From JBFFSQ01 sp041572275 (GTDB lineage: Bacteria; Pseudomonadota; Gammaproteobacteria; SZUA-229): a stretch of DNA of 31,414 bases. The DNA lies in the NCBI GenBank assembly GCA_041572275.1, contig JBFFSQ010000010.1:1-31414 (forward strand), written 5' to 3'. The notes below the pieces were generated by a model. The model did no database searches. It saw only the letters and a list, made by a program, of their open reading frames with translations, and was not told the DNA's origin. A program made the position numbers and the translations under genes. Shown in pieces: positions 23,032 through 31,414 of this stretch. The stretch's first letter is position 1; every line of letters begins with the position of its first letter.

Positions 23032-23889
23032 ATGAAACTTATTATTATCAGCGGTCTCTCCGGTTCCGGAAAAACAGTCGCCCTGCATACGCTGGAAGAC
23101 GAAGGCTTCTATTGTGTCGACAACTTACCGCTAGGCCTGTTACCCAGTTTCACTGACGGCCTTTATAACCACGAACTCAATCTGTACGATAAAGTTGCCG
23201 TGGGTATTGATGTACGCAGCGGCTCAAAAAATTTAGATCACTTCAGCGATATACTGAAAACGGTCAATGCCTCTGGTATTAAAGTCGAAGTCATTTTTTT
23301 TCAGTCTGATACCAACACCCTGATTAAACGCTTTAACGACACGCGTCGCCGACACCCACTGACACGAAATGGCACACCACTGGCTGAAGCCATCGATGTC
23401 GAAACAACCCTACTGACACCGATCTCGATCAATGCCGATTTAACCGTCGATACCACACACACCAATATCCATCAGTTGCGCAGCCTGATCAAAGAACGCG
23501 TGCTGACTCGACCAGCAGCTGAACTCTCCGTACTATTCCAGTCGTTTGGCTTTAAACATAATGTCCCCACAGATTCTGATTTCGTCTTCGATGTACGCTG
23601 CCTGCCCAATCCACATTGGGAAACTCGACTGCGGCCATTGACTGGCCTTGATCCTGATGTCATTAACTTTCTGAAAGAACAGCCAGATGTAAACGACATG
23701 TTTGAGCAGATCAGCCAGTTCATGACAACCTGGATACCCAAGTTCGCCGAACAGAACCGCTATTACCTGACCATATCCATCGGCTGTACCGGTGGCCAGC
23801 ATCGCTCGGTGTATATGGCAGAACGCCTGAGCAAACATTTCCAGCACCTGTTCCCAAATATTTCTTTACGTCACCGGGAAATCGAATGA
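23032..23889 (+). CDS. rapZ: RapZ-type nucleotide-binding protein (YvcJ family)
   Basis: Member of the RapZ/YvcJ P-loop family. In E. coli it is the adaptor that brings the small RNA GlmZ to RNase E and so senses glucosamine 6-phosphate. The 285 residues have the P-loop GLSGSGKT (8-15), DVRS (60-63) and the C-terminal GCTGGQHRS motif (251-259). The protein ends in LRHREIE; the short basic tail after this point that E. coli RapZ uses for RNA binding seems to be missing, so RNA-adaptor function should not be assumed. It starts three bases after hprK and overlaps the next gene by four. Confidence 0.94.
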   Translation: MKLIIISGLSGSGKTVALHTLEDEGFYCVDNLPLGLLPSFTDGLYNHELNLYDKVAVGIDVRSGSKNLDHFSDILKTVNASGIKVEVIFFQSDTNTLIKRFNDTRRRHPLTRNGTPLAEAIDVETTLLTPISINADLTVDTTHTNIHQLRSLIKERVLTRPAAELSVLFQSFGFKHNVPTDSDFVFDVRCLPNPHWETRLRPLTGLDPDVINFLKEQPDVNDMFEQISQFMTTWIPKFAEQNRYYLTISIGCTGGQHRSVYMAERLSKHFQHLFPNISLRHREIE

Positions 23890-24281
23890 GTATCGGACTG
23901 CTATTAATTACCCATGAAGGTATAGCTCAAGGCCTGCTGACAACCGCCGTTAATATGCTGGGTGACTACCCGTTGCCAACACGAGCACTGGAAGTGCCTC
24001 TGGATGCCGATCCCAGCCTCATCCAGCAACAGGGACAGGCCTATATACAACAGTTAAATCAAGGTGATGGCGTGCTGATTCTATCTGATATATATGGTGG
24101 CACGCCGTGCAACATTGGTCAGAAATTACTGACATCGCCACTAATTAGAATGGTAACAGGCGTTAACCTGCCAATGCTGGTACGAATCCTTAATTACCCC
24201 CAGCTTAACCTTGAAGACATGATCCAAAAAGCCATCAGTGGCGGCCAGGATGGCATACTTTTACGTGATTGCAGTGAGTAG
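23886..24281 (+). CDS. PTS EIIA component, mannose family
   Basis: 131-residue EIIA(Man) domain with the phosphorylated histidine at H10 (LLITHEG) and the SDIYGGTPCNIG loop. No EIIB, EIIC or EIID of the mannose family lies nearby, so it is likely regulatory, a second phosphoacceptor for HPr beside PtsN. This gene is regularly found between rapZ and HPr in beta- and some gammaproteobacteria. The ATG overlaps the rapZ stop (ATGA), and HPr begins five bases after it. Confidence 0.92.
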   Translation: MSIGLLLITHEGIAQGLLTTAVNMLGDYPLPTRALEVPLDADPSLIQQQGQAYIQQLNQGDGVLILSDIYGGTPCNIGQKLLTSPLIRMVTGVNLPMLVRILNYPQLNLEDMIQKAISGGQDGILLRDCSE

Positions 24282-24286
24282 AATGA

Positions 24287-24562
24287 ATGAGCGAGATCAG
24301 TGTTACAGTAGACATCATCAATAAATTGGGATTACATGCACGGGCGGCGGCCAAATTTGTCAGCACCGCTTCAGCCTTTGCCAGCCATGTCGATGTCGAA
24401 CGTAACGGCCATCGCATCAATGGCAAAAGCATTATGGGCGTAATGATGCTGGCTGCTGCGAAAGGTAGTCAGATCACCCTGCATGTAGAGGGCGAGGACG
24501 CAGAACAATGTATCCAGGCTCTACAAACCTTAATCAATAACCGCTTCGACGAAGACGAGTAA
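24287..24562 (+). CDS. ptsH: Phosphocarrier protein HPr
   Basis: Small phosphocarrier that takes phosphate from enzyme I and passes it to EIIA proteins. The 91 residues have the active histidine H17 (KLGLHARAAAKF) and, after NG, the regulatory serine S48 in GKSIMGVMML, the site used by HPr kinase. It could also be called NPr, but the intact Ser motif and nearby HprK argue for a true dual-phosphorylation HPr. Enzyme I follows directly after five bases. Confidence 0.94.
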   Translation: MSEISVTVDIINKLGLHARAAAKFVSTASAFASHVDVERNGHRINGKSIMGVMMLAAAKGSQITLHVEGEDAEQCIQALQTLINNRFDEDE

Positions 24563-24567
24563 TTGCA

Positions 24568-26316
24568 ATGAGTGTAATGTTCAATGGTATAGGTGTTTCA
24601 AAAGGCATTGCCCTGGGCTCTGCCTATGTACTGTACCGTGAACAGCCAGAAGTTCTTGAATACAGTATTTCCGAAGAGCGTATAGAACACGAAATCGAGC
24701 GCTTCGTCCGTGCCCGTCTGCAAGCCCAGTTACAACTAAAAGCTATTAAGGAAAAAATTTCTAATGATGTCCCCAAGGACATCACCCAGTTCATCGATAC
24801 CAGTTTGTTAATGGTCGATGATCCGGTGCTCGGCGATGGCACCATCAATCAAATCCAGAACAAAATCTGCAATGCTGAATGGGCCTTACAGGCGCAATGT
24901 GATCGTCTGGTCAAAGTCTTTGACGATATGGATGACGCCTATCTGAAAACCCGCAAAGATGACATCATCCATGTCGTACAGCGTATCCAGCGCTGTTTAA
25001 GCAGCGATGCCGATGCCGATCAGGGCGACCATGATGAAGACCACCTCAAAGGCCGAATCATTGTAGCCGATGATCTGACACCCGCCGACACCCTGCTCTT
25101 ACAGCATCAGAAAATCGCTGCTTTTATCACCGAGTTTGGCGGCCCGCTGTCCCATACTGCCATACTGGCACGCAACCTGGGCATTCCTGCAGTCGTAGGG
25201 GTCCATAATGCCAAACAGTTAATACAGGCCAACGAATGGCTGGTGGTTGATGGCCAGCAGGGCATGATCATCGCAGATCCTGATCGTGCCACTCAACGCC
25301 ATTTCCGCCGCTTACAGAAAGCAGAAAAACAACGCCGCCAGAACCTGTTTCAGCTAAAGAACAAACCGGCAGTAAGTCTGGATGGCCATAAAATCAAACT
25401 CCATGGCAACATCGATCGACCTGCTGATGTGCGCGCCATGCGTCAGTATGACCATACCGGCGTCGGTCTCTATCGTACTGAGATGCTATTCATGGAACGC
25501 AATGAGCATCCATCCGAGGAAGAACAGTTTGAAACTTACCGGCGCGCTCTACGAGCCCTCAAAGGACATCCTCTCACCATCCGTACCGCTGACCTGGGTG
25601 CTGACAAGGAAATGGCATCCGAGCCACACCACGGCCCACTGGCCCATAACCCGGCCATGGGCCTGCGAGCCATTCGGCGCTGCCTGAAAGAGCCACGGCA
25701 ATTCTTACGCCAGCTCAGAGCCATCTTGCGTACCGGCGCCTATGGTCCGGTGTGCATGATGATCCCGATGTTGACCTGCATCAGTGAACTGGATCAGACG
25801 CTGGAATTACTGGAACAGGCAAAATCAGAACTAAAAAATCGTAAAATACGCTTTAATCCCGACGTCCCCATCGGTGCTATGATAGAAGTACCGGCGGCGG
25901 CTCTGTCTGCCCATACCTTTGCTGAAAAACTGGACTTCCTTTCCATCGGTACCAATGACCTGATTCAGTACACACTGGCACTGGACCGTATCGACGATGA
26001 AGTCAGTTATCTTTACAATCCATTACATCCATCGGTGCTAAAACTAATTGAGCTGATACTACATGCCGGCCACAGTGCCGACATCCCCGTCTCCATGTGC
26101 GGTGAAATGGCCAGTGACCCCATCTACACACGACTACTGCTGGGCATGGGTCTGCAATGCTTCAGTGTCCAGGCCAATAGCCTGCTGGAAATCAAGCACA
26201 TCATCAACCACAGCCACATCGACAAACTGGCCACCGAAGTACAACAAATTCTAAGCCATGGTAATGCAGAAGAGATCAAACAGGGCTTGAATGCACTGAA
26301 TAATCACTATAGTTAA
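24568..26316 (+). CDS. ptsI: Phosphoenolpyruvate-protein phosphotransferase (enzyme I)
   Basis: First enzyme of the PTS phosphorelay: takes phosphate from PEP onto a histidine and gives it to HPr. The 582 residues have the N-terminal HPr-binding and swivelling domain with the active H196 in GGPLSHTAILAR, and a PEP-binding barrel with VGLYRTEMLFM, MIEVPAAAL, FLSIGTNDLIQYTLA and the catalytic C511 in VSMCGEMASDP. There is no N-terminal GAF domain, so it is enzyme I of the ptsI type and not PtsP (EI-Ntr), although the partners here are of the regulatory kind. An acidic insert (about 146-160, Asp/His-rich) lies before the His domain end. Confidence 0.96.
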   Translation: MSVMFNGIGVSKGIALGSAYVLYREQPEVLEYSISEERIEHEIERFVRARLQAQLQLKAIKEKISNDVPKDITQFIDTSLLMVDDPVLGDGTINQIQNKICNAEWALQAQCDRLVKVFDDMDDAYLKTRKDDIIHVVQRIQRCLSSDADADQGDHDEDHLKGRIIVADDLTPADTLLLQHQKIAAFITEFGGPLSHTAILARNLGIPAVVGVHNAKQLIQANEWLVVDGQQGMIIADPDRATQRHFRRLQKAEKQRRQNLFQLKNKPAVSLDGHKIKLHGNIDRPADVRAMRQYDHTGVGLYRTEMLFMERNEHPSEEEQFETYRRALRALKGHPLTIRTADLGADKEMASEPHHGPLAHNPAMGLRAIRRCLKEPRQFLRQLRAILRTGAYGPVCMMIPMLTCISELDQTLELLEQAKSELKNRKIRFNPDVPIGAMIEVPAAALSAHTFAEKLDFLSIGTNDLIQYTLALDRIDDEVSYLYNPLHPSVLKLIELILHAGHSADIPVSMCGEMASDPIYTRLLLGMGLQCFSVQANSLLEIKHIINHSHIDKLATEVQQILSHGNAEEIKQGLNALNNHYS

Positions 26317-26468
26317 CAAATCCAGTTCGAATCACTTGCAGCTTATCAGCTTGCATCTTAGACTTGCCCCGCAACTGAACTGCTACACTTAATGAGTACC
26401 TGTGGCTGTTGCTACTACTGAATGCTGATACCAGGCACTCATCTGACCCAGATTGATTTGAGCACATC

Positions 26469-27830
26469 ATGGCCGACACTGTAGACATTGCTGAAAAAAC
26501 AGAAAAGAAGATACAGGCCCTGTCCGACGCCATGGCGTCTGGCACCCTGCACAATGCTCAGCTCATGCTTAATGCGCTACACCCAGCCGAAATCGCCCAT
26601 CTACTTGAGTCACAGCCTCCCAGCCAACGCCTGCTAACCTGGGAACTTGTCATCCCAGAAAACGAAGGTGAAGTACTTATCAATCTTGGTGAGGAAATTC
26701 GTCACGTCCTGATCAAGGATATGTCACCGGAAGAACTGGTGTCCGTTGCTGAAGGACTTGAAGTAGATGATTCAGCAGACTTTGTTCAATCACTGCCAGA
26801 CAGCGTCATCGACGAGGTCCTGCATTCGCTTGACAGTCAACACCGTAAACGCCTGGAATCGGTACTCTCATTTCCGGAGGATAGCGCCGGTGGCTTGATG
26901 AACACCGACACAGTTACTATTCGTCCAGAAGTAACGCTGGACGTCGTGCTACGCTATCTACGCTTACTCGGTGAAATCCCAAACCTGACCGATAGCATGA
27001 TTGTCGTCGACCGTGACAACCGCTATCTGGGTACATTGCCACTGTCTCAGCTACTCACCAACGAACCAAGTGTCACCGTAGCAGATGCCATGGACGATGA
27101 AAGTGATGCTATTCCCTCGGACATGCCTGATAGTGAAGTGGCCAAATTATTCGAAAATCATGACCTGATTTCAGCACCTGTGGTCGATGCCAACAACATC
27201 CTGCTCGGTCGTATTACGATCGATGACGTGGTTGACGTTATTCGTGACGAAGCTGACCACTCGGTATTAAGTATGGCCGGTCTGAATGACGAGGAAGACC
27301 TGTTTGCCCCTGCCCTACCCAGTAGTAAACGCCGGGCAGTATGGTTAGGCATTAACCTGGTCACTGCCTTTCTCGCCTCCTGGGTAGTCAGTAATTTCGA
27401 AACCACTCTGGAAAAAGTGGTGACCGTAGCTATCCTGATGAACGTCGTCGCCAGTATGGGGGGCATCGCCGGCAGTCAGACAATTACCCTGGTGATTCGT
27501 GGCCTGGCCCTGGGACAGGTCAGTAGAAGTAACCGCCGCTGGATATTCAACAAGGAAATTATCGTCAGCCTACTCAATGGCGTTCTCTGGGCGCTGGTCG
27601 TTGCAGCCATCGCCATAGTCTGGTTCGGTGATGTATCCATCGGCATCATCATTGCTGCTGCCCTGATCATTAACCTGCTGTTCGCTGCTTCCTCTGGCGT
27701 CATCATCCCGCTGATTCTGCGTCGCTTCGGTATTGACCCCGCCATAGCCGGCAGTGTCATTCTTACCACAGTCACCGATATTGTCGGCTTACTGGCTTTC
27801 CTCGGACTGGCAACCATCTTCCTGCTGTGA
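26469..27830 (+). CDS. mgtE: Magnesium transporter MgtE
   Basis: Homodimeric Mg2+ channel. The 453 residues contain the N-terminal MgtE superhelical domain (about 15-130), two CBS domains (about 140-265, LMNTDTVTIRP, VADAMDDESDAIPSD) that sense Mg2+, the connecting plug helix, and five membrane helices (about 290-453). The selectivity region reads GGIAGSQ where GGNAGSQ is the usual form. It has its own 152-bp upstream space, in which I see no convincing promoter and no Mg-sensing riboswitch. A short hairpin, GACCAG-CATCA-CTGGTC (27829-27845), overlaps its stop codon but lacks a T tract. A magnesium role next to the PTS cluster is probably coincidental. Confidence 0.95.
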   Translation: MADTVDIAEKTEKKIQALSDAMASGTLHNAQLMLNALHPAEIAHLLESQPPSQRLLTWELVIPENEGEVLINLGEEIRHVLIKDMSPEELVSVAEGLEVDDSADFVQSLPDSVIDEVLHSLDSQHRKRLESVLSFPEDSAGGLMNTDTVTIRPEVTLDVVLRYLRLLGEIPNLTDSMIVVDRDNRYLGTLPLSQLLTNEPSVTVADAMDDESDAIPSDMPDSEVAKLFENHDLISAPVVDANNILLGRITIDDVVDVIRDEADHSVLSMAGLNDEEDLFAPALPSSKRRAVWLGINLVTAFLASWVVSNFETTLEKVVTVAILMNVVASMGGIAGSQTITLVIRGLALGQVSRSNRRWIFNKEIIVSLLNGVLWALVVAAIAIVWFGDVSIGIIIAAALIINLLFAASSGVIIPLILRRFGIDPAIAGSVILTTVTDIVGLLAFLGLATIFLL

Positions 27831-27912
27831 CCAGCATCACTGGTCCAGACTAACCATCCGCTGTAGATGTTGCTTGAGACCTGAAGTAATAGAGCTGATC
27901 TGCCGAATCCGA

Positions 27913-27918
27913 TATAAT
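27913..27918 (+). promoter_or_regulatory. TATAAT box before thrC
   Basis: A consensus -10 hexamer lies 35 bp before the thrC ATG, a normal leader length. No clear -35 is present at 16-18 bp, so the promoter would be weak or need an activator. Confidence 0.35.
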
Positions 27919-27953
27919 CCCGACGCAACAGTTACGTCAATCCTGGACATCAC

Positions 27954-29423
27954 ATGAATTTTATTGAAACTCGCGGCAACGATGGTCAACGTCCTGAGAA
28001 GGTCAGCTTCTCTTCCGCCATTCTCAATCCTATTGCCTCATTTGGTGGCATTTATTCACCTGAATCACTGCCTGAGTTAGGACAGTCATTCCTGAAAGAC
28101 CATCTCAATGCCGACTACAAAACACTGGCACGTGATATATTGTCAGCGTTTGCCATCGACATTGAACAGGATGTGATCGAACAGGCACTGGCCCTGTATG
28201 ATGCTTTCGATGACAGTGAAAATCCTGTCCCGGTAACAAAAGTACATGACGACCTCTATGTCAGCGAGCTCTACCACGGTCCTACTCGCGCATTTAAAGA
28301 CATGGCGCTGCAGCCATTTGGTATCGTGCTATCGGCTTTAGCACAACAGCGCAATGAACATTACCTGATCCTGGCAGCCACCAGTGGCGACACTGGCCCC
28401 GCAGCGCTGGAAACTTTTAAGAACCGCGCCAATGTCCGGGTTGCCTGCATGTATCCAGATGGTGGCACCTCCGATGTCCAGCGATTACAGATGGTGACTG
28501 AAGATGCGCCCAACTTGAAAGTCATCGGTATCAAGGGTGACTTCGATGATGCCCAGAGTGCACTCAAACACCTGCTCGGATCAGATAGTTTCAAAGACAA
28601 ACTACAGCAGAAAAAAATCTATTTATCCGCTGCCAATTCAGTTAACTTCGGCCGCATCATTTTTCAAATTATTTACCATATCCATTCCTATCTGGAACTG
28701 GTTCGCCAGGGTGCCATCAGCCTCGGTGAAAAAGTCTATCTGGATGTTCCCAGTGGCAACTTCGGTAATGCCCTTGGCGGTTACTATGCAATGAAGATGG
28801 GGCTACCCGTCGAAAAAATCCTCATTGCCTCCAACAGGAACAATGTCCTCACCCAGGTGATCAAAACCGGGCGCTATGACCTGCGCAACCTCGCCGTCAT
28901 TCCCACTACATCACCGGCCATGGATATTCTCAAGTCATCAAATATCGAACGCGTATTATTTGATTTGTTCGGTGCCGAACGTACCAAACAGCTGATGCAG
29001 CAACTGGACACTGAGCAGCACTATGAGCTCGAAGCCCAGGAACTGGAAAAACTTCAGACCATTTTTGCTGCTGATTATTGTGATGATGATGAAGGCAAAC
29101 AGTACATCAAGGATACCTTTGCACTAGGTTATTTGATGGACCCGCATACGGCCACCTGCTTCAAGGCCTATGACAGCTGTCGTACCCAAGCGTTGAAAAC
29201 TATTGCCTATTCAACAGCAGAATGGACCAAGTTCTCGCCTACCATTGCCAATGCACTGACCGGTGAAGTCGACACCCACGACCTCGATGCTTTGAAGTCA
29301 ATTTCAAAACAGGCCAATGTCGAGATACCGGCTATGATTCATGCACTGTTTAGCAAAGACATCGCCCAGACAAGCATTATCGAAAAAGAAGATATCGAGC
29401 AGGAAATTCTGTCCTTCTTATAA
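27954..29423 (+). CDS. thrC: Threonine synthase
   Basis: Pyridoxal-phosphate enzyme that turns O-phosphohomoserine into threonine, the last step of the pathway. The 489-residue length and N-terminal extension are typical for the class that includes E. coli ThrC. The PLP lysine is K115 in GPTRAFKDMALQPFG; the phosphate-binding region is LAATSGDTGPAALE; SGNFGNALGGYYA is also conserved. hom and thrB, often partners of thrC, are not adjacent. The gene stands alone, with a -10 box upstream and a strong terminator behind. Confidence 0.96.
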   Translation: MNFIETRGNDGQRPEKVSFSSAILNPIASFGGIYSPESLPELGQSFLKDHLNADYKTLARDILSAFAIDIEQDVIEQALALYDAFDDSENPVPVTKVHDDLYVSELYHGPTRAFKDMALQPFGIVLSALAQQRNEHYLILAATSGDTGPAALETFKNRANVRVACMYPDGGTSDVQRLQMVTEDAPNLKVIGIKGDFDDAQSALKHLLGSDSFKDKLQQKKIYLSAANSVNFGRIIFQIIYHIHSYLELVRQGAISLGEKVYLDVPSGNFGNALGGYYAMKMGLPVEKILIASNRNNVLTQVIKTGRYDLRNLAVIPTTSPAMDILKSSNIERVLFDLFGAERTKQLMQQLDTEQHYELEAQELEKLQTIFAADYCDDDEGKQYIKDTFALGYLMDPHTATCFKAYDSCRTQALKTIAYSTAEWTKFSPTIANALTGEVDTHDLDALKSISKQANVEIPAMIHALFSKDIAQTSIIEKEDIEQEILSFL

Positions 29424-29460
29424 ACACGAGCTTAGGCATCCGGGACACTTAAGCTACCAG

Positions 29461-29494
29461 GGGATGAGGCAGGTAACTGCTTTATCCCTTTTTT
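29461..29494 (+). terminator. Intrinsic terminator of thrC
   Basis: GGGATGAGGCAG (29461-29472) pairs with CTGCTTTATCCC (29477-29488) over 12 pairs, two of them G-U, closed by a GTAA tetraloop (GNRA type) and followed by six T. A second inverted repeat, AGCTTA/TAAGCT (29429-29455), precedes it. Confidence 0.85.
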
Positions 29495-29618
29495 GTGGCC
29501 TTATAAAACACATGCATTGCATTTAATTCTGGTTATACTGTTAATATTCAGTATCTAAAACTGATCGTCCACACGAATCTGACTGTATTGATTCTTCAAA
29601 AAACATGAGGACTATCTC

Positions 29619-30122
29619 ATGCGCAACTTCATATTCAGTTTAGCTTTATGTTTGCCTTTAACCGTATTTGCCCAGGGTCCCAGCTTCGTTGAAACACCCT
29701 ACAAAGAGCCTAACGTAGTATTTGATTTTTATCTCGATGAACCCCAGGCAATAAACTCTGCGCTGTACTGGATACGTTCACTAATCAACCCGATTATGGA
29801 TGCCCCGTATAATTATGCACCTGAGTTTATGAATCTGGTTGTCATCATTCATGGTACTGAAATTGTCACCGTAGCCAAAAAAAACTATCAGAAATATCAA
29901 ACTGCTGTCGACCGCATGCGTTACTACGCCGATCTCGGAGTTAAATTTAAAGTCTGCGGACTCGCAGCAGAAGACTACGACTACGCCGTAGAAGATTTCC
30001 AGAATTTTATTGAAGTGGTACCTTCAGCCATCACTGAACTGGCCCATTGGCAACAACAGGGCTATGCAGTCATTCGACCGACCATCTTATCGAAAAAACA
30101 CAGTATCGACGAGATCCGCTAA
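29619..30122 (+). CDS. Periplasmic DsrE-family protein
   Basis: DsrE/DsrF-like fold protein with a Sec signal peptide (cleavage likely after FAQ, about residue 19), so it acts in the periplasm, unlike the cytoplasmic DsrE and TusD sulfur carriers. The 167 residues include VVFDFYLDEPQAINSALYWI, VVIIHGTEIVTVAKKNY and one conserved cysteine, C113, in VKFKVCGLAAEDY, the position of the sulfur-carrying Cys in the family. The C-terminal part (IEVVPSAITELAHWQQQGYAVIRP) is typical of a conserved group seen in many sulfur-metabolising and other proteobacteria. A GAGGA site lies seven bases before the ATG. It is a single gene between terminators; a redox or sulfur-handling role is inferred only. Confidence 0.85.
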   Translation: MRNFIFSLALCLPLTVFAQGPSFVETPYKEPNVVFDFYLDEPQAINSALYWIRSLINPIMDAPYNYAPEFMNLVVIIHGTEIVTVAKKNYQKYQTAVDRMRYYADLGVKFKVCGLAAEDYDYAVEDFQNFIEVVPSAITELAHWQQQGYAVIRPTILSKKHSIDEIR

Positions 30123-30150
30123 TCAAATCAGGAAAAACAACCGTTTGAAT

Positions 30151-30177
30151 TGGGCTCCCGCAAAAACGGGGAGCCCA
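30151..30177. terminator. Hairpin between the DsrE-family gene and argG
   Basis: TGGGCTCCC (30151-30159) and GGGAGCCCA (30169-30177) form a perfect nine-base stem around a nine-base A-rich loop. There is no strong T tract on either side. Its place between two converging genes suggests a shared transcription end. Confidence 0.55.
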
Positions 30178-30190
30178 GTAGGAAAATTGA

Positions 30191-31405
30191 CTACTTTCTA
30201 CGTCCGGCAGCAATGCGCAAACGCAGTGCATTGAGTTTGATGAAACCTTCAGCATCTTTCTGGTTATAAGCACCTTCATCATCTTCAAAAGTCGCAATCT
30301 TTTCATCGAACAGTGAATCTGTAGCCGACCGTCGACCCACTGCGGTCACTGCACCTTTATACAGTTTCACGCGGACCTCACCGTTAACGACCTGCTGTGA
30401 TTCATCGATCATCTTCTGCAGCATCTCACGCTCAGGACTCCACCAGTAACCGTTGTAAATGAGCGATGCATACTTGGGCATCAGCTCATCTTTGAGATGG
30501 GCTACTTCGCGATCCAGGGTCAGCGACTCGATTGCACGGTGGGCTTTCAGCATGATGGTGCCACCGGGTGTTTCATAACAGCCACGTGACTTCATGCCCA
30601 CATAACGATTTTCAACGATATCGAGACGGCCAATACCGTTTTCACCACCAAGCTTATTCAGTGTGGCCAGTACAGTTGCCGGTGTCATCTGTTCACCATC
30701 AATGGCCACGATATCACCCTTCTCATAGGTCAGCTCAACATAGGTGGGCTTATCTGGAGCCGCTTCCGGTGACACCGACCAGCGCCACATATCCTCTTCT
30801 GCTTCCGCCCAGGGATCTTCGAGAATACCGCCCTCATAGGAAATATGCAGCAGGTTGGCATCCATGGAATAAGGGGATTTCTTCTTATTCTTGGCAAAGT
30901 CCACCGGGATACCATGATCTTCTGCATAGGCCATGAGCTTTTCACGAGAGTTCAGGTCCCACTCACGCCACGGCGCAATAACCTGAACACCGGGTTTTAA
31001 GGCATAGGCACCCAGCTCGAAACGTACCTGGTCATTACCCTTACCGGTAGCGCCATGGGAAATAGCATCGGCACCGGTTTCATTGGCAATCTCGACCAGG
31101 CGTTTGGCGATCAGCGGCCGGGCAATAGAGGTACCCAGCAGGTATTCGCCTTCATAAATGGCATTGGCGCGAAACATTGGGAATACATAGTCACGCACGA
31201 ATTCTTCGCGCAGGTCTTCAATATAAATTTCCTTGATACCCATATCCTGGGCCTTAGCACGTGCTGGCTCAACTTCTTCACCCTGGCCAATATCTGCCGT
31301 AAAGGTCACCACTTCACAGCCGTAGGTATCCTCCAGCCATTTGAGGATTATTGAGGTATCAAGACCGCCAGAATAGGCAAGTACGACTTTGTTGACCTTG
31401 GACAT
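30191..31405 (-). CDS. argG: Argininosuccinate synthase
   Basis: Joins citrulline and aspartate with ATP to give argininosuccinate, the penultimate step of arginine synthesis, in the cytoplasm. The 404-residue protein has the N-type PP-loop AYSGGLDTS (10-18), the citrulline/aspartate region HGATGKGNDQVRFE and the KSRGCYETPGG motif. It is of the ordinary (type 1, about 400 residues) form and complete; only nine bases upstream are in the window, so its promoter cannot be judged. No other arg gene is visible here. Confidence 0.98.
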   Translation of the reverse strand: MSKVNKVVLAYSGGLDTSIILKWLEDTYGCEVVTFTADIGQGEEVEPARAKAQDMGIKEIYIEDLREEFVRDYVFPMFRANAIYEGEYLLGTSIARPLIAKRLVEIANETGADAISHGATGKGNDQVRFELGAYALKPGVQVIAPWREWDLNSREKLMAYAEDHGIPVDFAKNKKKSPYSMDANLLHISYEGGILEDPWAEAEEDMWRWSVSPEAAPDKPTYVELTYEKGDIVAIDGEQMTPATVLATLNKLGGENGIGRLDIVENRYVGMKSRGCYETPGGTIMLKAHRAIESLTLDREVAHLKDELMPKYASLIYNGYWWSPEREMLQKMIDESQQVVNGEVRVKLYKGAVTAVGRRSATDSLFDEKIATFEDDEGAYNQKDAEGFIKLNALRLRIAAGRRK

Positions 31406-31414
31406 GCACAGGCT

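Noticed and set aside
26317..26468. Possible magnesium riboswitch before mgtE
   Set aside because: The gap is 152 bp and shows no terminator-like stem with a T tract or recognisable conserved core.
1..31414. tRNA, rRNA, CRISPR array, insertion sequence or prophage genes
   Set aside because: None was seen by eye: no regularly spaced repeat-spacer units, no transposase or integrase coding sequence, no cloverleaf found. A dedicated search was not possible.

Overview
The window reads as a chromosomal segment of a gammaproteobacterium, probably a respiring, non-enteric lineage. The evidence is a petA-petB-petC bc1 complex, the murA-hisG-hisD cluster behind mla genes, and the conserved calcium/proton antiporter-kdsD-kdsC-lptCAB-rpoN-hpf-ptsN block. 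In place of the enteric npr end, that block continues with HPr kinase, RapZ, a mannose-type EIIA, HPr and enzyme I. A short-form HisG and a periplasmic DsrE-family protein fit chemolithotrophic or methylotrophic relatives, but the genus cannot be fixed from sequence alone. Almost every gene is intact; only petC is cut by the window edge.

Layout. 1-2848 (minus): bc1 operon (petA, petB, start of petC) with its own promoter and a terminator-like structure in its leader, preceded by a Nif3-family gene. 2879-4543 (plus): membrane-anchored DegS/AlgW-type protease and an Hsp20 gene behind a near-consensus heat-shock promoter, together an envelope and protein stress module. 4685-7105 (minus): large unrecognised lipoprotein. 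7262-9403 (plus): alpha/beta hydrolase and LuxR-type regulator with overlapping ends, preceded by an unusual leader (strong Shine-Dalgarno, four-codon ORF, 18-bp dyad). 9507-9692 (minus): small Cys/His protein, followed by an AT-rich heptad repeat. 9779-14357 (minus): hisD, hisG, murA, mlaC, mlaD in reverse order of transcription; mlaF, mlaE and mlaB are not present here. 14604-15209 (minus): short DUF72-like protein. 15241-26316 (plus): a long collinear run for KDO synthesis, LPS export, sigma-54 and a complete regulatory PTS. 26469-30122 (plus): mgtE, thrC and a DsrE-family protein. 30191-31405 (minus): argG.

How it fits together. The large plus-strand cluster links outer-membrane biogenesis (KdsD/KdsC make KDO, LptC/LptA/LptB move LPS) to sigma-54 and to a phosphorelay (PtsI to HPr to PtsN and the mannose-type EIIA) with no sugar permease present. 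HPr kinase can add a second phosphorylation on HPr. The opposite-strand murA/mla genes serve peptidoglycan precursor synthesis and phospholipid transport.

Most of the window is conserved and ordinary. The best candidates for something undescribed are the leader of the hydrolase/LuxR pair, the petA leader, the two gene-free stretches flanking mlaC-mlaD, and the heptad repeat after hisD. I did not find a clearly new multi-gene system.
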